Shown: positions 18,459 through 28,142 of the stretch, one piece after another
Layout: every line of letters starts with the position of its first letter
Numbering within the stretch: position 1 is the stretch's first letter
Source: Chitinophaga sp. Ak27
Lineage (GTDB): Bacteria > Bacteroidota > Bacteroidia > Chitinophagales > Chitinophagaceae
Length of the DNA: 64,000 nucleotides
NCBI RefSeq assembly: GCF_012726295.1
Contig: NZ_JABAOB010000002.1
Coordinates: 558,001 to 622,000 of the forward strand
Direction of reading: 5' to 3'
The notes under the pieces: model-generated
The model's database searches: none
What the model was told of the DNA's origin: nothing
Seen by the model: only the letters and a program-made list of their open reading frames with translations
Translations under genes and position numbers: made by a program

Positions 18459-18582
18459 GTAATAAAACGTTTTGTGGAATTGTTAAATTGACAATTAATA
18501 ATACAAAATAGGAAAAAATGTGAGGATATTTATTTTTCACGATGATTTTGTGAAGGACGGTGGCATGGGGCATCATTACAAA

Positions 18583-18616
18583 AAACGAGAGAAGTCCGTG
18601 AGGACTTCCCTCGTTT
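18583..18616 (-). terminator. intrinsic terminator of the VWA/AAA operon
   Basis: A 15-bp stem with one mismatch (18583-18597 and 18602-18616) and loop GTGA. On the minus strand the stem is followed by a T-run, so it ends transcription of the AAA ATPase gene just upstream of it. Confidence 0.85.
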
Positions 18617-18627
18617 AAAATATTTAT

Positions 18628-20136
18628 TTATTCTTCCGGTTCTTCCCCGTCGCCATCGCCGCCCAGCGCGAAATTCATCATGGTGCCGAGCAGGTCGCTG
18701 AAGCGGGTTTCATTTTCCACCACTTTTTTGCTGATAAGGGAGTACGACGACAAGCCATGGAGCACAAATTCCATGAGCAGCAGTGCTTCCTTATTATTGG
18801 CTTTGGGAAAGCGGGCCTTCACCAGCTCCTTAAGTCCTTCTACCCGGGAGAGGGTGGCTTCGTATTGTTTGTCGCTGATATCCTGGAGCAGCTGTACTGC
18901 GTTACCTTTGTCGAACCACTGTATCACGCTGCGGTAGGGATTTTCTGCGGGAGCGCTTTGCTTCTTTTTCTTAAAGGAGTCGGGATTGGGAAAATAAGTG
19001 GCAAAGAGGGTACGGATCGATTTATCCAGCAGGTTGTGAGCTACCTGTAGCGGCCCTTCCTGTTCGCCTTCATATACCAGTTCTATTTTACCGGTGATAG
19101 CCGGGATAATGGCCTGGAGATCCGCAATGCGTACCTGCGTTTCCTTTTCCTTATTAATAATGGCGCGGCGTTCCCCGGCGCTCACCGCGTTTTCATAAGC
19201 GGCAATGGTGAGGCGGGCAGATACCCCGCTTTTCTTGTCTACGTATTCGCTGGTGCGCGCTTCAAAAGATACTTGTTCTATGAGGCGTTTCACCATATCG
19301 GCAATCTGCACTTTGGCCTGTTGGTCGTCGTGTATATCGGCTTCCTGTTCGGTGATCAGCAGGGCGTTTTCGATGGTTTTAGGGTAGTGGGTAATGATCT
19401 GGCTCTCTATCCTGTCTTTCAGCGGCGTAACGATAGAGCCGCGATTCGTATAGTCTTCCGGGTTAGCGGTAAATACGAACAGGATATCCAGCGGCATTCT
19501 CACTTTAAAGCCCCTAATCTGGATATCACCTTCCTGTAAAATATTAAAGAGCGATACCTGTATACGGGCCTGCAGATCGGGTAATTCGTTGATCACGAAG
19601 ATACCGCGGTTAGAGCGGGGAATGATGCCGAAGTGGATCACGCGCTCGTCGGCGTAGCTGAGTTTCAGGTTGGCGGCTTTGATCGGGTCGATATCGCCAA
19701 CCAGGTCGGCCACGGAAACGTCTGGTGTAGCCAGTTTTTCGCCGTACCGTGCGCTGCTGTGTACCCAGGTAATAGGTGTTTTATCGCCTTGTTCCGCAAT
19801 CAGATCGATTGCGTAACGCGATAGCGGATGAAACGGATCATCGTTTACTTCTGAGCCTTCCACGATGGGAATGTATTCGTCGAGCAGGTCGGTCATTTGC
19901 CGGGCCATCCTGGTTTTCGCCTGTCCGCGTAAACCGAGGAAAAGTATGTTGTGCCTGGATAACAGGGCCCTTTCAGTATCAGGGATCACGGTATCTTCAT
20001 AGCCTACGATACCGGGGAAGGTGCTTTCCTTATTTTGTAATTTTTTAATCAGGTTACGTCTGATCTCTTCTTTTACGGAAATTGGTTTATAGCCACTTTT
20101 TTTGAGCTCGCCTAATGTTTTTATGCTGGTATTCAT
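18628..20136 (-). CDS. MoxR/magnesium-chelatase-type AAA+ ATPase
   Basis: 502 residues. An AAA+ module is visible: Walker A GLRGQAKT (residues 68-75), the ChlI/MoxR insert region SSARYGEKLATPDVSVADLVGDIDP, Walker B GIFVINELPDL (178-188, Asn-Glu in place of Asp-Glu), and FTANPEDYTNRG (sensor 1). These hexamers remodel partner complexes. The gene lies 26 bases downstream of a VWA-domain gene, the usual arrangement of a MoxR-type ATPase with its metal-binding partner, similar to the subunits I and D of magnesium chelatase. The acidic C-terminus (GGDGDGEEPEE) is unusual. No chlorophyll genes are nearby, so a chaperone or maturation role is more likely. Confidence 0.88.
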   Translation of the reverse strand: MNTSIKTLGELKKSGYKPISVKEEIRRNLIKKLQNKESTFPGIVGYEDTVIPDTERALLSRHNILFLGLRGQAKTRMARQMTDLLDEYIPIVEGSEVNDDPFHPLSRYAIDLIAEQGDKTPITWVHSSARYGEKLATPDVSVADLVGDIDPIKAANLKLSYADERVIHFGIIPRSNRGIFVINELPDLQARIQVSLFNILQEGDIQIRGFKVRMPLDILFVFTANPEDYTNRGSIVTPLKDRIESQIITHYPKTIENALLITEQEADIHDDQQAKVQIADMVKRLIEQVSFEARTSEYVDKKSGVSARLTIAAYENAVSAGERRAIINKEKETQVRIADLQAIIPAITGKIELVYEGEQEGPLQVAHNLLDKSIRTLFATYFPNPDSFKKKKQSAPAENPYRSVIQWFDKGNAVQLLQDISDKQYEATLSRVEGLKELVKARFPKANNKEALLLMEFVLHGLSSYSLISKKVVENETRFSDLLGTMMNFALGGDGDGEEPEE

Positions 20137-20162
20137 CTGAGATATTTACGAGTGATATATGT

Positions 20163-21257
20163 TTAATAGAACTTTCTTTTCCCGTTTTCGAAGTCCCGGA
20201 AAAGGAATTGTCCCAGTTTATCGGTCCCGGAAAAGAAGGCTTTACCGTTATTGGTTTCTGTAAATTCCTGTACAAACTGCTGCAGCCAAGGGTCGGTGGC
20301 CACCATGAACGTAGTGATAGGAATCTTTAATTTTTTGCATTGTGCGGCCAGGTTCAGGGTACGGTTCAGTATTTTCCTGTCGAGGCCAAAGCTGTTCTTA
20401 TAATATTGCGACCCAATCTTCAAACAGGTGGGTTTACCATCTGTGATCATGAAGATCTGTTTGTTGGGATTACGCCGGCGGCGCAGCAAGTCCATGGCCA
20501 GTTCCAGTCCGGCTACCGTATTGGTATGGAAGGGGCCCACCTGCAGGTAGGGCAGGTCTTTGATTTCGATCTGCCAGGCGTCGTTCCCAAAAACAATGAT
20601 ATCGAGGGTATCTTTGGGGTACCGGGTGGTGATCAGTTCTGCCAGCGCCATGGCCACCTTTTTGGCCGGGGTGATCCTGTCCTCTCCATATAAGATCATG
20701 GAGTGGGAGATATCGATCATGAGGGCGGTAGACGTCTGGGTTTTGAAATCGGTTTCCTTCACTTCCAGGTCGTCCTGCTGGATCGAAAAGCTGTCGATAC
20801 CGTGATTGATCTGGGCATTCCGGATGGAAGCAGTAATATCCAGCTGATCTACCCCGTCGCCGAATTCAAACGGGCGGGTTTCGGCATTGAGCTCATCGCC
20901 CATGCCCGATTTGCGGATATTATGGTTGCCGGTAGCCGATTTTTTGAGTTTACCGAAAATTTCTTCCAGGGCATTTTTACGGATGGTTTGTTCTGCCTTG
21001 GAAGTGATTTCTATTTCGCCGCTTTCTTCGTTTTCGCGGATATACCCTTTGTTTTTCAGCTCCTCAATAAAGTCGCCTATACCATATTCCTGGTTGGTGA
21101 GTTGGTACTGGTTATCGAGCTCGGTGAGCCATTGCAGTGCTTCTGTCACATCCCCGCTGGTGTAGGTAAGAAGTTGGGTGAAAAGGTCCAGTAGTTTCTG
21201 GAAGGGTGTTTTCTTGTTATCGTCCGGGTTGAACCTGGTAAATTGTATTCCTCTCAT
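20163..21257 (-). CDS. VWA domain protein, partner of the AAA ATPase
   Basis: 364 residues. The N-terminal half is helical (about 1-170) with no recognised family. The C-terminal half is a von Willebrand A domain with an intact MIDAS start, DISHS (residues 182-186), later a Thr in the HTNTVAG stretch and an Asp in ITDGKP. The fold binds a divalent metal and protein ligands. It is the first gene of a two-gene operon with the MoxR-type ATPase, so the two probably form one complex. Confidence 0.88.
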   Translation of the reverse strand: MRGIQFTRFNPDDNKKTPFQKLLDLFTQLLTYTSGDVTEALQWLTELDNQYQLTNQEYGIGDFIEELKNKGYIRENEESGEIEITSKAEQTIRKNALEEIFGKLKKSATGNHNIRKSGMGDELNAETRPFEFGDGVDQLDITASIRNAQINHGIDSFSIQQDDLEVKETDFKTQTSTALMIDISHSMILYGEDRITPAKKVAMALAELITTRYPKDTLDIIVFGNDAWQIEIKDLPYLQVGPFHTNTVAGLELAMDLLRRRRNPNKQIFMITDGKPTCLKIGSQYYKNSFGLDRKILNRTLNLAAQCKKLKIPITTFMVATDPWLQQFVQEFTETNNGKAFFSGTDKLGQFLFRDFENGKRKFY

Positions 21258-21430
21258 AGCACGTCTTCTGGATTAAATTTACCACTTTTACGGGAATGAA
21301 GAAAGGGGGGAGAGAAAAGTGACCACATGGTAACAATTGCCGGCGATATAGGCCACGGGGTAATTTCTTCTCCGAAAACTTGCATTTTACCCTGAAAGCA
21401 ATTACTTTCAATCATCAAAAAAATAACTAT

Positions 21431-22276
21431 ATGAAAAAACTGAGAAATGCATTAATGCTGGCAGGCGGCCTGGCTGTTGCATTATTTGCAAAGTCCGCGG
21501 CTGCGCAAAGCAGGGCAGATGCATTGGGCTGGAAGCTGGGAGCGCAGGCATGGACATTTAATCATTTTACCCTGGCGGAAGCGCTGGATAAGATGGATAG
21601 CTGCGGTATCCAGTATGTGGAAGCTTTTCCCGGACAAACCATCGGTGGCGGTATTGAAGGTAAATTCGACTACCATATGTCGCCCGACAAACAGGAGCAG
21701 GTAAAAGCCCTGTTTAAAAAGAAACACAAGGTATTAATGGCTTTTGGCGTGGTAGTACCTACTTCTGCGGCAGAATGGCGTATGCTGTTCGATTTTGCCA
21801 ACAGGATGGGTATCCAGAGCATTACTTCTGAACCTAAAGAAGAAGACCTGGACCTGATTTCTTCCCTGTGCGACCAATACCAGATCAAACTGGCGATCCA
21901 CGATCACCCAAAACCCAGTCATTACTGGAACCCCGACATCGTGCTGGCGGCTATCAAAGGCAGAAGCAAGCTGATGGGTGCTTGTGCTGATATCGGTCAC
22001 TGGGTACGTTCCGGCCTGGATCCGGTAGAGTGCATCAAGAAACTGGACGGTCATATCATAAGCCTGCACTTCAAAGACCTGGATAACAAATCACCTGAAT
22101 CTCACGACGTAGTTTGGGGTAACGGTGTAAGCCAGATGCCTAAAGTGCTGGAAACACTGAAAAACCAGAAGTTTAAAGGACTGTTTTCCGCAGAGTACGA
22201 GTACAACTGGGATAACAACGTGCCAGAAGTGAAAGCCAGCGCTGCTTTCTGGAGAACGATGGTGAGCAACCTGTAG
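21431..22276 (+). CDS. secreted sugar phosphate isomerase/epimerase (TIM barrel)
   Basis: 281 residues from the ATG at 21431, chosen because a clear signal peptide follows (KKLRNALMLAGGLAVALFAKSAAAQ). The xylose-isomerase-like AP endonuclease 2 TIM barrel is seen in LGAQAWTFNHFTLAEALDKMDSCGIQYVEAFPG, LAIHDHPKPSHYWNPD, ADIGHWVRSGLDPVE, IISLHFKDLD and FSAEYEYNW, carrying the metal-binding Glu, His and Asp set. Together with the Gfo/Idh/MocA and DUF1080 proteins it probably processes oxidised sugars in the periplasm. Specific reaction unknown. Confidence 0.88.
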   Translation: MKKLRNALMLAGGLAVALFAKSAAAQSRADALGWKLGAQAWTFNHFTLAEALDKMDSCGIQYVEAFPGQTIGGGIEGKFDYHMSPDKQEQVKALFKKKHKVLMAFGVVVPTSAAEWRMLFDFANRMGIQSITSEPKEEDLDLISSLCDQYQIKLAIHDHPKPSHYWNPDIVLAAIKGRSKLMGACADIGHWVRSGLDPVECIKKLDGHIISLHFKDLDNKSPESHDVVWGNGVSQMPKVLETLKNQKFKGLFSAEYEYNWDNNVPEVKASAAFWRTMVSNL

Positions 22277-22302
22277 TTCCTAACGCTCCGCGAAGATATT
22301 GT

Positions 22303-22342
22303 CCGGAGGTCATGGGTAGTACCATGGCTTCCGGATTTTTTG
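22303..22342 (+). terminator. intrinsic terminator
   Basis: A 13-bp stem with two G-U pairs (22303-22315 and 22322-22334) followed by ATTTTTTG, 26 bases after the isomerase stop. Confidence 0.85.
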
Positions 22343-22417
22343 TTTTAGATAGGTAATGCGGAGATTAGGTGGGCTATTCTCCGCATGTTTTGCGGAGAAT
22401 AAATAGTACATTTGGGT

Positions 22418-23539
22418 ATGGCACGTTACATACATCAGTTAGGGGATTGGCCTCACTTTCAGTGGAATAGAGAAGAAATCAGCCAGTTGCTGGCAGGGGT
22501 CCGCCACCGGCAGGGGCGATTATTGGGTTATATGGAGGCATTAGGTTTCGACTTGCAGTCAGAAGCTACCCTCACAAATCTGACACTGGACGTGGTAAAG
22601 TCCAGTGAAATAGAAGGGGAAGTACTTAATTCCGACCAGGTGCGCTCATCCATAGCCAGGCAACTGGGAATAGAGATAGCAGGCATGGTGCCTGCCGATC
22701 GCCACGTAGACGGCGTAGTGGAAATGACGCTGGATGCCACCCAACATTATGACACGCCATTAACTGCCGACCGGTTATACGGATGGCATGCTGCCATGTT
22801 TCCAACAGGCTATAGCGGCATGTATAAAATCTACATAGGCGGTTGGAGAAATAATACTAAAGAAGATCCCATGCGGGTGGTTTCAGGCGGGATGGGAAAA
22901 GAGAAAGTGCATTTCCAGGCGCCTGATGCAGATAAGCTCGATGTTGAGATGACCCGGTTTTTAGCATGGTTTAATGCACCAGCAGCAGAAGACCCGGTGG
23001 TCAAGGCAGCCATCGCGCACTTATGGTTTGTAACGATTCATCCTTTTGACGATGGTAACGGAAGGATCGCCAGAGCGATAACAGATATGCAGCTGGCCCG
23101 TGCTGATGAAAGTGCGCGACGGTTTTACAGCATGTCGGCTCAAATAAGAATAGAAAGAAACAGCTATTATGATATCCTGGAAAGTACGCAGCAGGGAACG
23201 CTGGATATAACAGATTGGCTGACCTGGTTCCTGCAATGCCTGGATCGTGCATTAGCATCGACTGATCAAATATTAATTACCGTTATCAGAAAGGCTCACT
23301 TCTGGAAAAATCCGGTTACACAAGCGCTCAATAAGCGGCAAATACTCCTGCTGAACAGGCTACTGGACGGGTTTGAAGGAAAGCTTACTTCTTCCAAATG
23401 GGCAAAGATTGCGAAGTGTTCTCAGGATACGGCGCTTCGGGACATTCAGCAATTGCTGGATCTGTCTATTTTGATTAAAGCAACAGGAGGAGGGCGGAGT
23501 GCCAGCTATGAGCTGAGTGAGGCATTGTGGGAAAAATAG
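22418..23539 (+). CDS. Fic family protein with DUF4172 N-domain (class II)
   Basis: 373 residues from the ATG at 22418; an in-frame TTG two codons earlier is less likely. The N-terminus (RYIHQLGDWPHFQW) is of the DUF4172 type. The inhibitory motif SxxxEG is at residues 62-67 and the catalytic Fic motif HPFDDGNGRIAR at 208-219, complete with His, Asp/Glu, Asn and both Arg. The last about 80 residues look like a winged helix (SKWAKIAKCSQDTALRDIQQLLDLSILI). Class II Fic enzymes AMPylate protein hydroxyls and hold themselves inactive through the inhibitory helix. Target unknown. Free-standing gene with its own terminator. Confidence 0.95.
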   Translation: MARYIHQLGDWPHFQWNREEISQLLAGVRHRQGRLLGYMEALGFDLQSEATLTNLTLDVVKSSEIEGEVLNSDQVRSSIARQLGIEIAGMVPADRHVDGVVEMTLDATQHYDTPLTADRLYGWHAAMFPTGYSGMYKIYIGGWRNNTKEDPMRVVSGGMGKEKVHFQAPDADKLDVEMTRFLAWFNAPAAEDPVVKAAIAHLWFVTIHPFDDGNGRIARAITDMQLARADESARRFYSMSAQIRIERNSYYDILESTQQGTLDITDWLTWFLQCLDRALASTDQILITVIRKAHFWKNPVTQALNKRQILLLNRLLDGFEGKLTSSKWAKIAKCSQDTALRDIQQLLDLSILIKATGGGRSASYELSEALWEK

Positions 23540-23542
23540 CCC

Positions 23543-23600
23543 TTATATAAAAAGAGGAAGGCCTCACGCTGTAGCGTGAGGCCTTCCTCTTTTTATATAA
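23543..23600. terminator. 58-base bidirectional terminator
   Basis: A perfect 28-bp inverted repeat (23543-23570 and 23573-23600) with a two-base centre. The GC core (GGCCTCACGCT) is flanked by AAAAAGAGGAA / TTCCTCTTTTT on both sides. It lies between convergent fic (+) and DUF2723 (-) genes. Confidence 0.92.
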
Positions 23601-23605
23601 AATGA

Positions 23606-26600
23606 TTACTTGGCAGAATCAGGCGCCTTGGTACCGTTGGAATCTTCCTGGGAATTTACCTGGATTAATCCTTCTTTATTTCTCTTAGTACCATTTACAC
23701 CGAAATCGGATTTCATCTGGCCTAACCAGGTGATGAACTGCTGGGCATTCTGGCCATCGCGTTGTAAGTCGTTGGTCATTTTGCTGGCAGGGAGGGAAGC
23801 GTAGTAGCGTAACTGCTGTTCGCAATCCTTCACCACTTGCGCCGACAGCTCTTCTGCTCTCTTCGCATCACCGGCCATGTAGTAAGCATAGATGGTTTGG
23901 ATGGAAGTGTAGTTGTGCATGTTACCTGGCGTAGTCATCGCATAAGGGAAGTTGGTTTCCATGATGTTTTTATCCATGTAACGGAGCACGTTGAGGGCGC
24001 TGTCTTTAGACTTGCCTTCCTGTGTCATGGCTACCGACAGTTTAGTAAACGCCTGGCGGAGGTACATGATCATTTTCCTGTTAGGCTCATCGAAGTAGGT
24101 ACCGCGGATTTGTGCGCCACCGAATTCGAATTTATGCATCAGGTTATCATACATTACCCCTACGTTAGCGTTGATGTCCATACCCAGCGGGTCTTGTGCG
24201 GTTTGCTTAGGCAATGGCACCAGGTGATAGGTAAGACCATCTGTTTGCAGGTATTCGTTCAGGCCCAGGTCTGTTGGGCTGGTGAAGTAGATCGGACGTT
24301 TCCAGTTGTTGGTAGCAATGATATCGTATACCGCAAGGTCATTCTTCAACAGGAAGTTTTTGCTGATCTTAAACGGCATGGAAGGCAGGATCTTCGCACT
24401 GTCTTTCGCTGCTACCACGTGGTTGGCCAGTACGGCTTGTTTATCTACCGGCACATACAGCTGACGGGTAGGCAGGAAGTTTTCAGAGCCGCCATCTTGG
24501 GTAGTCACTTTACTGTTTACATCATCACTTCCCATGAAGGTCATGATTTCTTTCAGGTTAAAGGACTTATCGGCCGGAATATTTCCCGGATCGAAGAAGC
24601 GGATGTAGTTGCGGTTTTCACCTTTGTATTTATCCGGTGTCCACGACATCTCCACGGCAGGGCTTTGGTTTACGGCTCTGCGCATCTGGTCAATGTACCA
24701 GTCAACCCCGAGGAGGCTGAGGTTAATTACCCGGATATCCGGACGGATGCCTTCTACTTCCTGTGCATACCAGAGCGGGTAAGTATCGTTATCCCCTACG
24801 GTAAACAGGATGGCATTGGGCTGGCAGGATTCGAGGTAATCTTTGGCCACATCTCTTGCTACGTATTTGGTAGAACGGTCGTGGTCATCCCATTCCTGGA
24901 AGGCCATCAGCACTGGTACTGCCAGCAGGCACACAGCGGTAGCCAGGGCAGGAGAGAGGGCGCTTTTGGTTTTCTTCTTCAGGAAATTATATACAGACAG
25001 TACTCCTAGTCCTATCCAGATAGCAAACGCGTAGAAAGAACCTACATAGGCGTAGTCACGTTCACGTGGCTGGTTACCGGCCTGGTTCAGGTAAATAACG
25101 ATCGCTAAACCGGTAAAGAAGAACAGCAGGGATACGATCAGGGTATCTTTGCGGTGGTTGTTATATTGGTAGAAGAATCCGAGCAGACCCAGGATAAACG
25201 GCAGGAAGAACAGGGTGTTGTGCGCCTTGTTATCTTTCAGGCTGTCTGGTATCATGGACTGATCGCCGTAAATCAGGTTATCAATAAATGGAATACCGGA
25301 GATCCAGTTACCATCTCTTACGTTACCATATCCCTGGGTATCGTTTTGTTTTCCGGCAAAGTTCCACATGAAGTATCGGAAGTACATGAAGTTCACCTGG
25401 TATTGGAGGAAGAACTTGATGTTATCGCCGAAGCCTGGTTTTTCGCCTTGCTGCAGTCCCAGCCAGGTTCTGTAGTAATCGGCATGGCCCTGGTCGTTGC
25501 TGGCATCCCATACACGTGGGAACAGCATCATATCATCCGGAGCATACACCGGGTCCATTTTTTTACCGGATACTTCATACTTCTTAGCGCCACGGGCGTA
25601 AATGTTACCGCCTTCCTTGTATTCCGTAGGACGTGCGGTGAACACCTGGCCATATACCAGCGGGAAATCGCCATATTGTTCACGACCCAGGTAGCCTACC
25701 AGGGAGATGGGATTATCTACGTTGTACATATCTACAGACGGATTGGCGGTAGAACGTACCATGGTAGTTACGTAGGTAGAATAACCCAGCAGCATAAACA
25801 GCACAAACAGGATCGACAGGCGGCTGGCGTGGGTAGTTCTGATAAAGTCCAGCTTTACACCTACCATTTTGAGGAGGTAAGGGATGGCCACGAACAGGGC
25901 AGCCAGTACTATTTTAAAGAAGATAGTACCGCCGCTCACGTCGTTGAAAGCGGGCACCAATATAATGGTAGCGATAACGATCAAGGGGGCATAAAGCGCG
26001 AATTTCGGCTTACGGTAACCGATGATCAATATAGCGGTGATTAAAGCGAAGTAGAAGATAAAACCGGAGAAATAACCCATTCCCAGGCTATTTACGAAGA
26101 ATACATCCATATAACCGGATGCTTTCACCGTGTCCTGGATCAGGTATTTCTGTACGATGCCGGTAAGGCCGCAACCAATTACAAAAGCCCAGAAGGTACC
26201 CCAGCCAGTTACTTTATAGCGTCTGAAGTAGTACACCATTACCATGGCAGGGATGGTGAGGAGGTTGAGCAGGTGCACACCGATAGACAGACCGAGCAGG
26301 TATCCTATCAATACGATCCAGCGATCGGAGTAGGGTTCATCTGCTTCATGCTCCCATTTCAGGATAGCCCAGAATACGATGGCGGTGAAGAAAGAGGACA
26401 TACCATATACTTCACCTTCCACAGCGGAAAACCAGAATGAATCAGAAAAGGTATAAGCCAAGGCACCAACGATGCCGGCGCCCATGATGGCGATCATTTT
26501 CTCGCGGGAAATTTCTTCCCCGGCTTTCACCATGAGGCGGCGTGCGAAGTGGGTGATGGTCCAGAAGAGGAACAGGATAGTGAAACCACTGGCCAGTGCA

Positions 26601-26839
26601 GTCATGGTGTTTACGCCCAATGCAGCCTGGGAGGGTTTCAGGAACATACTAAACAATCTTCCAAGCAACACGAACAATGGTGCTCCGGGCGGGTGGGGGA
26701 TCTGTACTTTATAAGCACTTGAAATAAACTCGCCGCAGTCCCACAAGCTGCCTGTAGCTTCCATCGTTTTAATGTAAACAAAGCAGGCAATGATGCAAAT
26801 GACCCAGCCGACCATGTTGTTGGTCCTTTTGAAATTCAT
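23606..26839 (-). CDS. DUF2723 (TMEM260-like) membrane protein
   Basis: 1077 residues. The N-terminus has TMEM260/DUF2723 signatures: GSLWDCGEFISSAYKVQIPHPPGAPLFVLLGRLFSMF and AVEGEVYGMSSFFTA, which carry the acidic residues of a GT-C glycosyltransferase. About 12 or more membrane spans fill the first 650 residues. A periplasmic C-terminal part follows (DNDTYPLWYAQEVEGIRPDIRVINLSLL...). Human TMEM260 is a protein O-mannosyltransferase, and Bacteroidota O-glycosylate many exported proteins, so a role in protein glycosylation is plausible but inferred. Monocistronic. Confidence 0.92.
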   Translation of the reverse strand: MNFKRTNNMVGWVICIIACFVYIKTMEATGSLWDCGEFISSAYKVQIPHPPGAPLFVLLGRLFSMFLKPSQAALGVNTMTALASGFTILFLFWTITHFARRLMVKAGEEISREKMIAIMGAGIVGALAYTFSDSFWFSAVEGEVYGMSSFFTAIVFWAILKWEHEADEPYSDRWIVLIGYLLGLSIGVHLLNLLTIPAMVMVYYFRRYKVTGWGTFWAFVIGCGLTGIVQKYLIQDTVKASGYMDVFFVNSLGMGYFSGFIFYFALITAILIIGYRKPKFALYAPLIVIATIILVPAFNDVSGGTIFFKIVLAALFVAIPYLLKMVGVKLDFIRTTHASRLSILFVLFMLLGYSTYVTTMVRSTANPSVDMYNVDNPISLVGYLGREQYGDFPLVYGQVFTARPTEYKEGGNIYARGAKKYEVSGKKMDPVYAPDDMMLFPRVWDASNDQGHADYYRTWLGLQQGEKPGFGDNIKFFLQYQVNFMYFRYFMWNFAGKQNDTQGYGNVRDGNWISGIPFIDNLIYGDQSMIPDSLKDNKAHNTLFFLPFILGLLGFFYQYNNHRKDTLIVSLLFFFTGLAIVIYLNQAGNQPRERDYAYVGSFYAFAIWIGLGVLSVYNFLKKKTKSALSPALATAVCLLAVPVLMAFQEWDDHDRSTKYVARDVAKDYLESCQPNAILFTVGDNDTYPLWYAQEVEGIRPDIRVINLSLLGVDWYIDQMRRAVNQSPAVEMSWTPDKYKGENRNYIRFFDPGNIPADKSFNLKEIMTFMGSDDVNSKVTTQDGGSENFLPTRQLYVPVDKQAVLANHVVAAKDSAKILPSMPFKISKNFLLKNDLAVYDIIATNNWKRPIYFTSPTDLGLNEYLQTDGLTYHLVPLPKQTAQDPLGMDINANVGVMYDNLMHKFEFGGAQIRGTYFDEPNRKMIMYLRQAFTKLSVAMTQEGKSKDSALNVLRYMDKNIMETNFPYAMTTPGNMHNYTSIQTIYAYYMAGDAKRAEELSAQVVKDCEQQLRYYASLPASKMTNDLQRDGQNAQQFITWLGQMKSDFGVNGTKRNKEGLIQVNSQEDSNGTKAPDSAK

Positions 26840-27024
26840 AAGGTTGTTTTAAGGTCCGACAAAAATATAAAAAACAGCAAATTATGCTAATCTGGTGAAC
26901 AGTTTTAACTTTTTGTAAATATCTTTTTAATTGGGAGCCTTTGGCTACTGGTTTTCAGCATCCTGTTTTGCGTTAGCGGGGGATATTAAAAAACCATTAG
27001 AACTCAGGTGGCTTCTGCCCCGAA

Positions 27025-27318
27025 TTACAGGCTAGCGGCGGGTGTAACGGTCCAGGCAGCGGGTTTGGCATTAAAAAGCGGCTTGGTGGCGGCCCAGGTT
27101 TCCCGGAAGAGGGGGGACTGCCGGTAGTTTTCAAGTGCGGCTTCCGATTCCCATTGGCTGAAGGTAAAAAAGGTGTTCCCGGAGGCGCCATGTTCCCATA
27201 GCTCCAGGTGCAGGCAGCCGGGGAAATTCCGGATCTGTTGCTGTTGTTGGGTGAAGAGGGCCCGGAAGGTAGCTACTTTTCCCGGGTCAAATTCCATTTT
27301 AACGATACGGTTGATCAT
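27025..27318 (-). CDS. antibiotic biosynthesis monooxygenase (ABM) domain protein
   Basis: 97 residues, a single ferredoxin-like ABM fold: NRIVKMEFDPGKVATFRALF, FPGCLHLELWEHGASGNTFFTFSQWESEAALENYRQSPLFRETW. Members are dimeric quinol monooxygenases or related enzymes; many are uncharacterised. It overlaps the stop of the SAM hydrolase gene by four bases, so it is coupled to it. Confidence 0.88.
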   Translation of the reverse strand: MINRIVKMEFDPGKVATFRALFTQQQQQIRNFPGCLHLELWEHGASGNTFFTFSQWESEAALENYRQSPLFRETWAATKPLFNAKPAAWTVTPAASL

Positions 27319-28142
27319 TGAAAAATTATTCTTACAGTTTGGTAGTATGACAGTTGCTGGTAGCCGGCGGGCTGGGTCAGCTGTTCCCTCCGGAAGCCCT
27401 GGAGGCCAAAGAGGCCGGCGGCATTACCTTTATTGATAGCGATTTCGAGATAGCCGGCGGCATTGAAAATGGCTAGCTTGGTACCTTCCGGCACATCGGC
27501 GTAGGTTTCGCTGATCTGGCTGATCACCTCATCGCGGCGGAAGAAGATGCGGAACTTGCGGCCTTTGCACTGCATATCGAACTGCTGCCGGGTGATGTTG
27601 ACCACCACATTTTCGAAGCTGTCGATATGAATGATCTGGCCTTCTATAAAGTCTTCCCCCACCAGTGGCTGCAGGTTGTTCTTTACCTGGATCTGCTGGG
27701 TGAGCGGTCCCAGTTCGCCGAGGGCCTTGCCCCGGCTTAGCTCCCTGGCAGCAGATGCCAGCAGCTGCAAAATGGTAAACGTATTTTTAGGCGCATCGGG
27801 CGGAAGGGGCAATTTGATCACCTTCTCCGGCATACCTCCCGCAATCATGGTGAGCAGGCCATTATCGGCACAGCCGATGTACTGCCCATTATGTTCTGCT
27901 ACCAGCACATGATCGGGCCTTTTATCAAATAAGTTGATTAATACAAAGTGAAAGGTACCCAGCGGGAAATAGGCGAAGGCACTTTTACAGATGTAAGTGG
28001 CCTGTGGTAAGTTAAAAGGACTGATATGATGGGTGATGTCGGTAACATGACATTCCGGGCAGTATTGCCAGAGCTGCCCTTTGATGGCACCTACCAGGTA
28101 ATCCTGCATCCCTATGTCTGATGTTAATGTTATGATGGACAT
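27315..28142 (-). CDS. SAM hydrolase / SAM hydroxide adenosyltransferase family
   Basis: 275 residues of the DUF62 (chlorinase/fluorinase-like) family. The start IITLTSDIGMQDYLVGAIKG has the metal-free SAM-binding Asp. The FNLPQATYICKSAFAYFPLGTFHFVLI segment follows, and the C-terminal beta-barrel domain has QIIHIDSFENVVVNIT. In bacteria these enzymes hydrolyse S-adenosylmethionine to adenosine and methionine. Transcribed together with the small ABM gene. Confidence 0.9.
   Translation of the reverse strand: MSIITLTSDIGMQDYLVGAIKGQLWQYCPECHVTDITHHISPFNLPQATYICKSAFAYFPLGTFHFVLINLFDKRPDHVLVAEHNGQYIGCADNGLLTMIAGGMPEKVIKLPLPPDAPKNTFTILQLLASAARELSRGKALGELGPLTQQIQVKNNLQPLVGEDFIEGQIIHIDSFENVVVNITRQQFDMQCKGRKFRIFFRRDEVISQISETYADVPEGTKLAIFNAAGYLEIAINKGNAAGLFGLQGFRREQLTQPAGYQQLSYYQTVRIIFQ

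Noticed and set aside
17508..18491. Open frame antisense to the Gfo/Idh/MocA gene
   Set aside because: Same reason: overlaps a certain gene and shows no motif.
23837..25009. Open frame of 390 codons antisense to the DUF2723 gene
   Set aside because: A shadow of a well-supported gene; composition is that of reversed codons.
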